64,000 nt of DNA, taken from positions 62,001 to 126,000 of the IMG/VR virus record IMGVR_UViG_3300005337_000003; one strand, given 5' to 3'. Positions within the stretch are counted from its first letter, which is position 1; each line of letters opens with the position of its first letter. This document shows positions 9,109-15,857 of this stretch, piece after piece. The notes below the pieces were generated by a model. The model was given only the letters and a program-made list of their open reading frames with translations. It was not told the DNA's origin and made no database searches. The stretch comes from a virus. Both the position numbers and the translations under genes were made by a program.

Positions 9109-9919
9109 GGTTATTTTCTTTAATGTAGCTAATTCCTATTTCTACTTCTCTTTTCATGTAAGGCACATGGACATCTTCTATGTCCTTGATAATTGGCTCT
9201 CCGTTTTCGTCATATCTTACCAATGGGTAACCGTATTTATCCAAGCCCTCTAATTCAAAGGTAACATATTCTATTGTTAATTCCTCTACTGTGATCTGGG
9301 GATTGTGCCTGGAGATCATGTAGGCGCCTAAACTCAGCTGTAAGGCATAATCGGTAAGGTGAGTATCGTCCAAGTGCCTTAGCGGAGGATTCAGTTTTTT
9401 GGTCTCACCCTTCCAGTTCACATAAGCTGGCTCTTTTAAATTCTTGTTGGTTTTATAGTCCCGCATGTACAGCTTGGAATCTTTTATAATGGGCTTATCG
9501 AATTGTCCGCAAGTACCGGCGGAGGCAATATATGTCAAATGCTCTGGGTAGACACCATCCTGTAATTTCTGATTAGGGGCGATCTTTACACCATTATCCC
9601 AAATAGGAGAAATCACAGGCAATTCTACACCCTTAAATGTGTACGTTGGGGAAGATAGCAGTAGCCTTTCCTGTTTGTCGTGATACCAGTTGCCTAGTTT
9701 TATGGATCTTGCATTCTCTTCCTTCCATATACGTTGTATTTCTTCAGGTGGAATTCCGTACCATTTGGATTTTTTAGATTTAGTAGAACTTAGCGATGTT
9801 TCTACCGGGTCAAATTTATCTTTGAATAGGCTACAGAATTTAGAAGCTGATAACCATTGAATGGTGGAGGCTGTATCGATATTCTCGTAATAATGCTTGT
9901 CTGGATAAAACCTTATCAT
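9083..9919 (-). CDS. PD-(D/E)XK nuclease, RecB/Cas4-like
   Basis: 278 residues. Motifs in order: LGNWYHDKQER (75-85, the H-x3-E type site), GQFD (138-141), YMRDYKTNK (151-159, the D-x-K core) and LQLSLGAYM (about 193-201, the Q-x3-Y motif). This set is typical of RecB/Cas4-like exonucleases used in phage recombination or DNA processing. Phages often place such a gene near packaging genes. ATGA overlap with the zinc-protein gene upstream shows translational coupling. Stop TGA. Confidence 0.8.
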   Translation of the reverse strand: MIRFYPDKHYYENIDTASTIQWLSASKFCSLFKDKFDPVETSLSSTKSKKSKWYGIPPEEIQRIWKEENARSIKLGNWYHDKQERLLLSSPTYTFKGVELPVISPIWDNGVKIAPNQKLQDGVYPEHLTYIASAGTCGQFDKPIIKDSKLYMRDYKTNKNLKEPAYVNWKGETKKLNPPLRHLDDTHLTDYALQLSLGAYMISRHNPQITVEELTIEYVTFELEGLDKYGYPLVRYDENGEPIIKDIEDVHVPYMKREVEIGISYIKENNHVRLSRAI

Positions 9920-10290
9920 GTGTCGCGGTAATTGGCTTTTTGTTTTAGTTTTTGTTCCTGCTCATAATCCATAATTTCATCCCATAAGAAGTGACGTCCT
10001 TCTTCTTTCTTAAGAGAGCAGCTGCATGATAAGCAATGCGTCATGTATTTTATATTACAACCGCAGAAGCCACACGCAGGCTTTCCTTTTAACTCTACAA
10101 TATCCGCTGATCCGAATTTGTCGTAAAACCCGCAAACGTTACCCTCGCATATCTTGCGGCGCTCTGCTGCTATTCTTTTTATGTGCTGTTTGGGGAAAGT
10201 GCTATTCCACCACCCCTCCAGTATTTTCCACTTGCTTCTCCAGATTAGTCTGTAATTTATCGCCATACATTTTAATATTTCTATCTTCAA
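9916..10290 (-). CDS. zinc-binding small protein
   Basis: 124 residues with cysteines in pairs: C-x4-C (KICEGNVCG), then ACGFCGCN and a CLSCSCSL segment. This cysteine pattern suggests one or two zinc ribbons, of a type seen in phage proteins that sit next to nuclease genes. The ATG at 10290 gives an 88-nt overlap with the IHF-like gene; an ATG at 10266 would shorten it, and no start lies beyond the overlap. Function unknown. Confidence 0.65.
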   Translation of the reverse strand: MKIEILKCMAINYRLIWRSKWKILEGWWNSTFPKQHIKRIAAERRKICEGNVCGFYDKFGSADIVELKGKPACGFCGCNIKYMTHCLSCSCSLKKEEGRHFLWDEIMDYEQEQKLKQKANYRDT

Positions 10291-10615
10291 AATATTTCTT
10301 TACTTCGGGTTCAAACCCCTTCATAATCTCCGCCCGTCTTTCCAATTCTAATCGTATCATCAGACTTCGTTCGTCAGTAAATTGACTGAATTTAGCTATC
10401 AGCTTATTGATTACTTTTTGCCTGGTGAAAAATTTAATAGGCCTAAGTCTGATTATGCCAAGCCCGTGCACTCTAAACTGTATTGCCTGATAATTCACCA
10501 TGTCAGCCTTCAATTTACCATAATAATACTCAATTACATCCTGGATGTATTCCTCAGGCAAGTTCAGCTTGTCGGCTGTTTTTCTGAACAGCTCTTTCGG
10601 GTCCGTTGGATTCAA
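10202..10615 (-). CDS. HU/IHF-like DNA-binding protein (probable)
   Basis: 137 residues. The first 70 residues follow the HU/IHF outline: two short helices (LPEEYIQDVIEYYYGKL) and then a strand segment with HGLGIIRLRP, similar to the conserved GLGxFxxR of that family. The rest is charged and helical. HU/IHF-type proteins bend DNA; crAss-like phages are reported to carry IHF-like genes. No arm peptide with the usual proline tip is clear, so this is a moderate call. Stop is TAG. It overlaps both neighbours. Confidence 0.6.
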   Translation of the reverse strand: MNPTDPKELFRKTADKLNLPEEYIQDVIEYYYGKLKADMVNYQAIQFRVHGLGIIRLRPIKFFTRQKVINKLIAKFSQFTDERSLMIRLELERRAEIMKGFEPEVKKYFEDRNIKMYGDKLQTNLEKQVENTGGVVE

Positions 10616-11036
10616 TGTGCATCAATGTTATGTTAACTACTATATTCCCCTTGGTCAAAATGTTGGCTCCTGGATCCAGGTATATAATCTTCTTACCTAT
10701 TCCCTCCTTCTTAAGTATGGGAACTCTTTGGAGTTTATTGAGGGCAGTCTGTACCGATTGGGGAGAACTCAGTATACCCCGCTTAGCTGCCTCCTCACAG
10801 AAAAATGTAACACGGCACTCCCCAAGCTCTCCTAGTAGGGATAAAAGCATCAACTCCGTATAATTCAGTATGATATTTTTTATAAAGCAATATTGCATAA
10901 TCTGATAACGTATGATTTCAGATCTGCTGCATTTGACACGCTTATTGACGGAGGTGGCGCCTCCCACCACCTGGCTATGCTGTTCCACTCTTAGTTTCCT
11001 CCTTTCCTTCCTTCGTGCTTTGTTCCTTCTGGGCAT
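10554..11036 (-). CDS. winged-helix-like regulator or packaging protein
   Basis: 160 residues. A very basic N-terminus (RRNKARRKERRKLR) is followed by a likely winged helix at about 55-125: EAAKRGILSSPQSVQTALNK as recognition region, then KKEGIGKKIIYLDPG as the wing. Such small DNA-binding proteins may be small terminase subunits or late regulators. It overlaps the coiled-coil gene by 62 nt and the IHF-like gene by the same amount, typical of this compressed operon start. Not assigned to a named family. Confidence 0.65.
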   Translation of the reverse strand: MPRRNKARRKERRKLRVEQHSQVVGGATSVNKRVKCSRSEIIRYQIMQYCFIKNIILNYTELMLLSLLGELGECRVTFFCEEAAKRGILSSPQSVQTALNKLQRVPILKKEGIGKKIIYLDPGANILTKGNIVVNITLMHIESNGPERAVQKNSRQAELA

Positions 11037-11229
11037 TCTCTAAAGCATCCTTCTGCATCTGCAGTAACTGCAAATACCTGATATTGTAATGCTCCCGGTT
11101 GTATCGGTGCTCCATTATTTTAGCCTTAGCCTCCCAGTATTTCTCCTCCAGTTGTAGACTGGGCAGTTCTTTTTCCAAGCCTGATAGGTATTTCTCCCGG
11201 GCCTTAGGATCTGGTTGTTGATTTTCCAT
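10975..11229 (-). CDS. small coiled-coil protein, first gene of the head operon
   Basis: 84 residues, almost all helical and charged, low in hydrophobics, C-terminus GKEETKSGTA. First gene after a complete Bacteroidota promoter. The -7 box ends only 4 nt before the ATG, so the mRNA is probably leaderless. Function unknown. Confidence 0.75.
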   Translation of the reverse strand: MENQQPDPKAREKYLSGLEKELPSLQLEEKYWEAKAKIMEHRYNREHYNIRYLQLLQMQKDALENAQKEQSTKEGKEETKSGTA

Positions 11230-11233
11230 AAGG

Positions 11234-11265
11234 CAAATATAATACCACTTTATTACTTATGCAAA
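11234..11265 (-). promoter_or_regulatory. promoter of the packaging/head operon
   Basis: Minus strand TTTG (11262-11265), 20-nt spacer, TATATTTG (11234-11241), a perfect Bacteroidota sigma-ABfr type promoter. Expected transcription start is at about the ATG at 11229, so the first gene would be read from a leaderless transcript. Confidence 0.85.
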
Positions 11266-11318
11266 TAAAAGTTTTACTTTTTTAGTAAAATAGTATAAAT
11301 GTAATATTGCTAATCAAT

Positions 11319-11346
11319 AAAAACCCCAGGCACTTAATGACTGGGG
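11319..11346 (-). terminator. terminator after the lysis cassette
   Basis: CCCCAG and CTGGGG form a six-pair stem with an 11-nt loop, and on the minus strand a T5 run follows. It lies 22 nt after the stop of the u-spanin-like gene and separates the lysis genes from the head operon. Confidence 0.85.
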
Positions 11347-11367
11347 CTTTTCGCGGGGTCTCAACTG

Positions 11368-11862
11368 TTAGTGTCTCCATAATTTCCAGGCTCCCAGGCC
11401 CAGGAGCACCAAGATAGCCAGTCTACCTGCATATAGCTGGAAAATCTCAAAATCAGTAATATGCCGCCTATCACACCTGGCTGGAACCTCCACCTCCCTG
11501 TAATGCTCGGGCACGGTTGTCGTAACTACCGCTTTGGTTTTAAGACTGTCCACTGGGGTTGCTATGGACAGGGATCCACCCTGTACAGAAATAGTAGCTG
11601 TCGAGCCTACAGATGTCTTAACTTCTTTCCTAAACTCCTGCCTAAGATGCCCAAACTCATCACAGAGTTCAGCGCAGGGATTAGGAATAAACTCCCGGAT
11701 TTTAATCGTGTCCTTGATCATTACCGGAATTTCCTGCTCCACAGTCCTAATAACAATACTATCTTTTGTCCTGACGGGGCACTTCAAGCATGGATCAATG
11801 GTCCTGCATGCACTAATTAATAGGATCAGAAGGCTTATCAAGCCTATTTGAATTTGTCTCAT
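11368..11862 (-). CDS. u-spanin-like lipoprotein (lysis)
   Basis: 164 residues from the ATG at 11862 (upstream ATGs at 11880 and 11916 are possible). It starts with a lipoprotein signal, MRQIQIGLISLLILLISAC, lipobox cysteine at 19, and ends in a membrane segment (AILVLLGLGAWKLW, about 148-161). An outer-membrane lipid anchor at one end and an inner-membrane helix at the other is the architecture of unimolecular spanins, which fuse the two membranes at the last step of lysis. The neighbours are holin-like and endolysin genes, which supports this. The periplasmic part is rich in strands. Sequence families of spanins diverge too much for a motif test. Confidence 0.65.
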   Translation of the reverse strand: MRQIQIGLISLLILLISACRTIDPCLKCPVRTKDSIVIRTVEQEIPVMIKDTIKIREFIPNPCAELCDEFGHLRQEFRKEVKTSVGSTATISVQGGSLSIATPVDSLKTKAVVTTTVPEHYREVEVPARCDRRHITDFEIFQLYAGRLAILVLLGLGAWKLWRH

Positions 11863-12100
11863 TTTGTTTGACTTTATCATTGTGTACCTGGCTGCTTCCA
11901 AAGTAAAATCCAACAATCAACATGGTAATGTTAGTCACACTATTAACTATGGTGATAGTGGTACTTTCGGTAGAGGCTGCCTGTTTAAAAAGCACCCAAT
12001 AGAATATACGAAAGGTAAAAAGGATAAACATCAGAGCTATTAAAGCTGTAATGTTCTCATTTAGCCATCCTTTTTTGGATTTTAATTTGTCTAAATTCAT
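11813..12100 (-). CDS. holin-like membrane protein
   Basis: 95 residues with two membrane helices, about 15-36 (ALIALMFILFTFRIFYW) and 48-67 (VTNITMLIVGFYFGSS). The GFYFGSS ending of the second helix is often seen in phage holins of the three-helix family. The C-terminus is polar. It overlaps the endolysin stop (ATGA) and the spanin-like gene. Probably a holin or pinholin that times lysis. Stop TAG. Confidence 0.65.
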   Translation of the reverse strand: MNLDKLKSKKGWLNENITALIALMFILFTFRIFYWVLFKQAASTESTTITIVNSVTNITMLIVGFYFGSSQVHNDKVKQNETNSNRLDKPSDPIN

Positions 12101-12645
12101 AAAGTTAAGACACCTTCAAGTTTTTCAATAATATGGGGCCGTATAAATATAGCACGCCTATATCTCCTATCAGCCCGCAACATAAACTCCCCTCCGTTAC
12201 TGTTATTCTTAAAAGAGGTATTACCCTCATAACAACAAAATAACTCAGTATTTATAGCTCCAGCAAATATTCCAGTGTGGTCAAATTTACCATCTCCCTC
12301 CCAATCAAAAATTGCAATGTCTCCCGGGAGGGGGTCGGTCACCTGACGTCCCCACGTTGGTAAATGAGAAACAGCATAAGGACAGTTCGCATAACCTCTG
12401 GTGTATCCTATATTACCCAAAGGAGCTCCTGCTTGTGCCATTATCCAAGATACAGCTGTAGCACACCACGGATATGTAGACCCCTGCTTATCGCCGTCAA
12501 ATACCTCACGACCATAAAACCAAGTATTGAACTTTACATTATTACTACCTGGCGGGTTCTCAAAAATACCCACCTGCTGTTTAGCCACTTCCAAGATCTT
12601 CCTGCGTATGGGACTTAAAGTGCTTACATCCAACCTGGCCTCCAT
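12097..12645 (-). CDS. endolysin, CHAP-type amidase/endopeptidase
   Basis: 182 residues, no signal peptide. The CHAP/NlpC-type catalytic cysteine is Cys61 in YPWCATAVSW and the histidine is His123 in FDHTGIF. LPGDIAIFDW (106-115) is also a conserved segment of the fold. It should cut peptidoglycan cross-bridges or the amide bond after a holin lets it out. Lies between two membrane-protein genes, with ATGA coupling to the holin-like gene. Confidence 0.88.
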   Translation of the reverse strand: MEARLDVSTLSPIRRKILEVAKQQVGIFENPPGSNNVKFNTWFYGREVFDGDKQGSTYPWCATAVSWIMAQAGAPLGNIGYTRGYANCPYAVSHLPTWGRQVTDPLPGDIAIFDWEGDGKFDHTGIFAGAINTELFCCYEGNTSFKNNSNGGEFMLRADRRYRRAIFIRPHIIEKLEGVLTL

Positions 12646-12648
12646 AAT

Positions 12649-12987
12649 CTATTTATTTTTATTCTTCAGATAATTCAAAATGTACTCAAGTAAATCATCC
12701 ACCCTTAAAGTATATACCAGCCAATTTCCTACCTTTTCTCCCACTATGGTAATAGCTCCTATCACAATTGGGGAAACAGCATCGTCGAAAGATCGGAGCA
12801 CCCACTTTCCTGACAAGAAAGCTGATCCCACTCCAATAACGAAAGAAAGTATAATGTTAAGCATAGATACTTTTTCTTTCTTCATTTGGATTGCTATCTT
12901 AACGCTCATAGCCACGCAGGCCACCAGTACCACCTTTACTAGGAAGTTCAGCCATTCGTTGGGAATATTCTTAAGTTTTTCTAACAT
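12649..12987 (-). CDS. holin or small membrane protein of the lysis cassette
   Basis: 112 residues with hydrophobic segments at about 15-32 (FLVKVVLVACVAMSVKIA), 42-60 and 73-95, the last interrupted by charges. Basic C-terminus (NYLKNKNK). Three helices and placement directly before the endolysin fit a class I holin. Stop TAG. Confidence 0.65.
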   Translation of the reverse strand: MLEKLKNIPNEWLNFLVKVVLVACVAMSVKIAIQMKKEKVSMLNIILSFVIGVGSAFLSGKWVLRSFDDAVSPIVIGAITIVGEKVGNWLVYTLRVDDLLEYILNYLKNKNK

Positions 12988-13462
12988 CTAGTACTCTGAG
13001 ATTATATAAAAAAGTAATAAAAACAATTCCAATAACGACCCAATCATTCCATGTGAATACAGTAATGTCAAACCATACCCTATCCACAAAATCTCCTACA
13101 GCAAACTCAATAGCTACATTCAGAAAAAGCGAAGAATAAACACTCACTTCCACTGGAATCTCTCGTAAAAAATTAATCTTTCTTATACCTAACATTAATG
13201 TAAGTAAAAATAGAATAGAATTTATCCGAGTTCTGGTCTTCCACCAAACTTCAAGGGCCTGAGCCCTGTCATTGTTTTCAGATTCTACCCACTTGAATAA
13301 TCCCTTTACTCCGATATTTTTATGACTATCGGAGTATTCGATAAATTCAGACCCAAGGACATTAGTTCCGTTTGGCAAATAAATAAGCGTACAAACATGC
13401 GAATGAGTAGTAAAAATCAAAGGCACGAGTACGCTTATAAATAGGTGGATCCTCTTAACCAC
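12971..13462 (-). CDS. multi-span membrane protein
   Basis: 163 residues. Membrane segments near 7-22, 82-95, 105-120 and 138-156, with a polar periplasmic-type loop (25-75) after the first. It overlaps the start of the holin-like gene by 17 nt, so it belongs to the lysis operon. It might modulate lysis or the membrane, but no family is recognised. Confidence 0.65.
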   Translation of the reverse strand: MVKRIHLFISVLVPLIFTTHSHVCTLIYLPNGTNVLGSEFIEYSDSHKNIGVKGLFKWVESENNDRAQALEVWWKTRTRINSILFLLTLMLGIRKINFLREIPVEVSVYSSLFLNVAIEFAVGDFVDRVWFDITVFTWNDWVVIGIVFITFLYNLRVLDVRKT

Positions 13463-13721
13463 GGGTTTTAGGATAGGGCTGGTCTGGGTTTACTGTATAG
13501 CTGACTGCGTATACGTCCTCTCCGAAAGATTCCTGGTCGGATATTTGGCTACAGTCCCAATAAAGATCATTAAGGTGATCTAGGGCTTCCTCTTTTTCTC
13601 CCTGTGTAGACTGGTCATCTGAAAGTACAGCTATTGCAGATTCTCCTGTACCTTTTTCGGGTCCAGAAGTCCAGCCTGATATTTCAGAGCTTAAATTTGA
13701 TAATGCTTCTTCGTAAGTCAT
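13455..13721 (-). CDS. small acidic protein
   Basis: 88 residues, strongly acidic, no hydrophobic segment, ends in YPKTRG. The leader is A-rich (AAAACAAAAATAAAAC before the ATG). The 8-nt overlap with the next gene suggests coupling. Function unknown. Confidence 0.65.
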   Translation of the reverse strand: MTYEEALSNLSSEISGWTSGPEKGTGESAIAVLSDDQSTQGEKEEALDHLNDLYWDCSQISDQESFGEDVYAVSYTVNPDQPYPKTRG

Positions 13722-13735
13722 GTTTTATTTTTGTT

Positions 13736-14164
13736 TTAGGTTAATTGTAAATCTATTTTATCCCATTCTAGTTGTCCCTCGTTCCAGACATAATAACTTC
13801 CATCCGAAGGGTAATCTAATGGAGGTTTCCATATCGCCAAATGCTCGTCAAACAACCACGAATTATATGGCTGAACTGGCGCGAATGCCTGTAGGCTCTC
13901 AATCCACCATCCCCCACTAGCTGCATAGTTCTTTCTAAACCCTTTGCTTCTTGCGTTTTTAGAAGTCTGGCGATATATGAAACGGTTGTTAGGAAAGTTT
14001 TTAGCTCCCCATGATTGCAAAAAAGCAATTCCCCTTGCCTCCAGCTCTTCTCCTCCCTCGCAAAGCCTGGAATCTGACACTCTAATCACATGAACCACAT
14101 ACATTCCTGTATGCTGTCCGCAAGGCATGGTCTGCTGTGTATCTATAATTGCAAAATGTGCCAT
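13736..14164 (-). CDS. small virion-associated protein, tail-fibre neighbour
   Basis: 142 residues. The pattern RKNYAASGGWW, then YNSWLFDEHLAIWKPP and YVWNEGQLEW resembles a short phage family with the outline RKNYAGIG-x(n)-SW-x(n)-W-x-P-x(n)-Y-x-W-x-E, common next to tail-fibre genes in aquatic phages. It begins MAHFAIID as those proteins do. Probably a tail-fibre accessory or virion protein. That likeness is from memory and is not checked. Confidence 0.65.
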   Translation of the reverse strand: MAHFAIIDTQQTMPCGQHTGMYVVHVIRVSDSRLCEGGEELEARGIAFLQSWGAKNFPNNRFIYRQTSKNARSKGFRKNYAASGGWWIESLQAFAPVQPYNSWLFDEHLAIWKPPLDYPSDGSYYVWNEGQLEWDKIDLQLT

Positions 14165-14185
14165 AGGCTATAATACATAGTCAAT

Positions 14186-15472
14186 TTAGGATGGATTAAA
14201 ATATCTAATGACGTTCTTACCAGAGCCGCCGTCGCCTCCTTTCACACCAACTCCGCCATCTCCTCCACAGCCACCACCTCCGCCGCCAGTATTAGGCAAA
14301 CCATCATTTCCTGAAAAAAGAACATTCGAACCATCTCCTCCTCCGCCTAATCCACCCGAACCTGGGGTGCCTATACGTACCGCCCCGCCTCCTCCGCCTC
14401 CATAATTACGGATAGTTCCTGTAATTCCGCTACTTATACCATCCCCTCCATTAGAATTGGAAAAGCCACTTGACCCCGGCGTATCCGAACCACCTCCACC
14501 TCCGGCATGCCATGTCCCATTATCAGTACCGTCTCCTCCCTTATTCCCCTGCCCGGCAACGCCGTTACCTGCAATCGCTGGAAGGCCTCCGGAAATAGAA
14601 CCGCCTCCACCTCCACTACCGCCATCTGATCCGTTCGCATTAGTATTTGACTGACTAAAGGGTGCTCCTCCGGCACCCCCACCTTTAGCTACGATTGCTC
14701 CAAAAAAGCTATCTCCTCCATTGCTTGCAGGCGCAGCTCCTAAGCTTCCCTCAGCTGCTCCGATTCCTCCAGAACCGCCTGCTCCTACCATAACCGGGTA
14801 AGTTTGGGCTGTAACAACCAAGGTACCGGGCAAACTACCTCCACCGCCGCCCCCGCCTCCGGCAACTGATAGCCAACCAGGGCCGCCTCCACCGCCGCCT
14901 GCCTGTACTAAGTACTCAACCTCGTTATATGGTGCTATTCCTGGATAAATAACTTCAAAATCATCCGAATCGTTATATTCATGAACTGTATAATCTCCAT
15001 CCTGTGTGCGGGTTCCTCCTGTAGCTACAATGTATAATCCGAAATCTACCTCTCCAAATACTTGAATAACAAAAGGACTTGCTACACCTCCAGATAAAGT
15101 AAGAGTCTCACTAAAGTAATCTCCTCTAGGCAAACCAGCCTTAAGCCGTACCGCATATATTAATCCAGTAGTTAAGGATCCACCAGTATAGACAATACTA
15201 AAAGAAGTCGAGCGCCAGATAGTTCCATCAAATACCTCAATATTGGAGGATGGGGTTACTGTTATGTTGCCTGCGGCCGGAGTAAGACCGTCGCCTAATA
15301 TTTGGAAATTTTGAGAAGCTGCTGATGGTCCTAATCCCTGCTGATAGTCGAGACCTATTATAAGCCGGAGTACACTATTGTCGAAAGCAATTAAATAAGG
15401 GGGGGCCGGGAGGGAAGAATCCGCCCCTCCCTGAGCAAAAAAGGGAGATATAGCTATTACCCGAGATCTCAT
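14186..15472 (-). CDS. glycine-rich receptor-binding adhesin
   Basis: 428 residues. Residues about 28-145 look like an Ig-like module of Bacteroidota surface proteins (ASQNFQILGDGL, then IYAVRLKAGLPRGDY and SGGVASPFVIQVFGEV). Residues about 190-420 are very glycine-rich, with many runs of four to seven G separated by short variable stretches. Such glycine-rich domains pack as polyglycine II helices in the Gp38-type adhesin of T-even phages, where the loops between them bind the host receptor. The tip position in a tail-fibre operon fits. The start overlaps the next gene's stop (ATGA). Confidence 0.75.
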   Translation of the reverse strand: MRSRVIAISPFFAQGGADSSLPAPPYLIAFDNSVLRLIIGLDYQQGLGPSAASQNFQILGDGLTPAAGNITVTPSSNIEVFDGTIWRSTSFSIVYTGGSLTTGLIYAVRLKAGLPRGDYFSETLTLSGGVASPFVIQVFGEVDFGLYIVATGGTRTQDGDYTVHEYNDSDDFEVIYPGIAPYNEVEYLVQAGGGGGGPGWLSVAGGGGGGGGSLPGTLVVTAQTYPVMVGAGGSGGIGAAEGSLGAAPASNGGDSFFGAIVAKGGGAGGAPFSQSNTNANGSDGGSGGGGGSISGGLPAIAGNGVAGQGNKGGDGTDNGTWHAGGGGGSDTPGSSGFSNSNGGDGISSGITGTIRNYGGGGGGAVRIGTPGSGGLGGGGDGSNVLFSGNDGLPNTGGGGGGCGGDGGVGVKGGDGGSGKNVIRYFNPS

Positions 15473-15831
15473 TTTATTTTATAAAAATTGATGCTGCCAC
15501 TCATTAGTTGAATATTGGTAGCTAACATATCCATGGGGATTACATAGAGTATCCGGGCCTTCAGTACGTGCCCAGTTAATCCCATTATGCCTAATAGGTC
15601 AGTAGTTGTGTCTTGTGGAATTCCTCCGGATAAAACAGATATCACCGAGTCTGCCTCAGGCACAAAGGCATAATAATTCTTCCCTATGTGTAGTGTTGTG
15701 TCGGATATTACCTCCGATCCTCCCCTTGCTGTAAGTCTCTCCAGCTGAATACGCATGAGGTCTACCATGGCTTTCTGGTAGGGGGTGTTGGTCGTGCCTT
15801 GGCCGCTGTATGGGGTATTACCGATTGACAT
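15469..15831 (-). CDS. unknown virion-region protein
   Basis: 120 residues between the fibre and the glycine-rich adhesin, coupled by ATGA to the adhesin gene. The N-terminus is polar and T-rich; the rest is mixed strand. It may link fibre and adhesin or act as a chaperone; nothing in the sequence decides this. Confidence 0.7.
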   Translation of the reverse strand: MSIGNTPYSGQGTTNTPYQKAMVDLMRIQLERLTARGGSEVISDTTLHIGKNYYAFVPEADSVISVLSGGIPQDTTTDLLGIMGLTGHVLKARILYVIPMDMLATNIQLMSGSINFYKIK

Positions 15832-15857
15832 GAGAATATATTTTTAAGAGTGTTTGA

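Noticed and set aside
14208-14654. Plus-strand ORFs rich in proline opposite the adhesin gene
   Set aside because: They are the complement of GGN glycine codons of the minus-strand adhesin; no leader or promoter.
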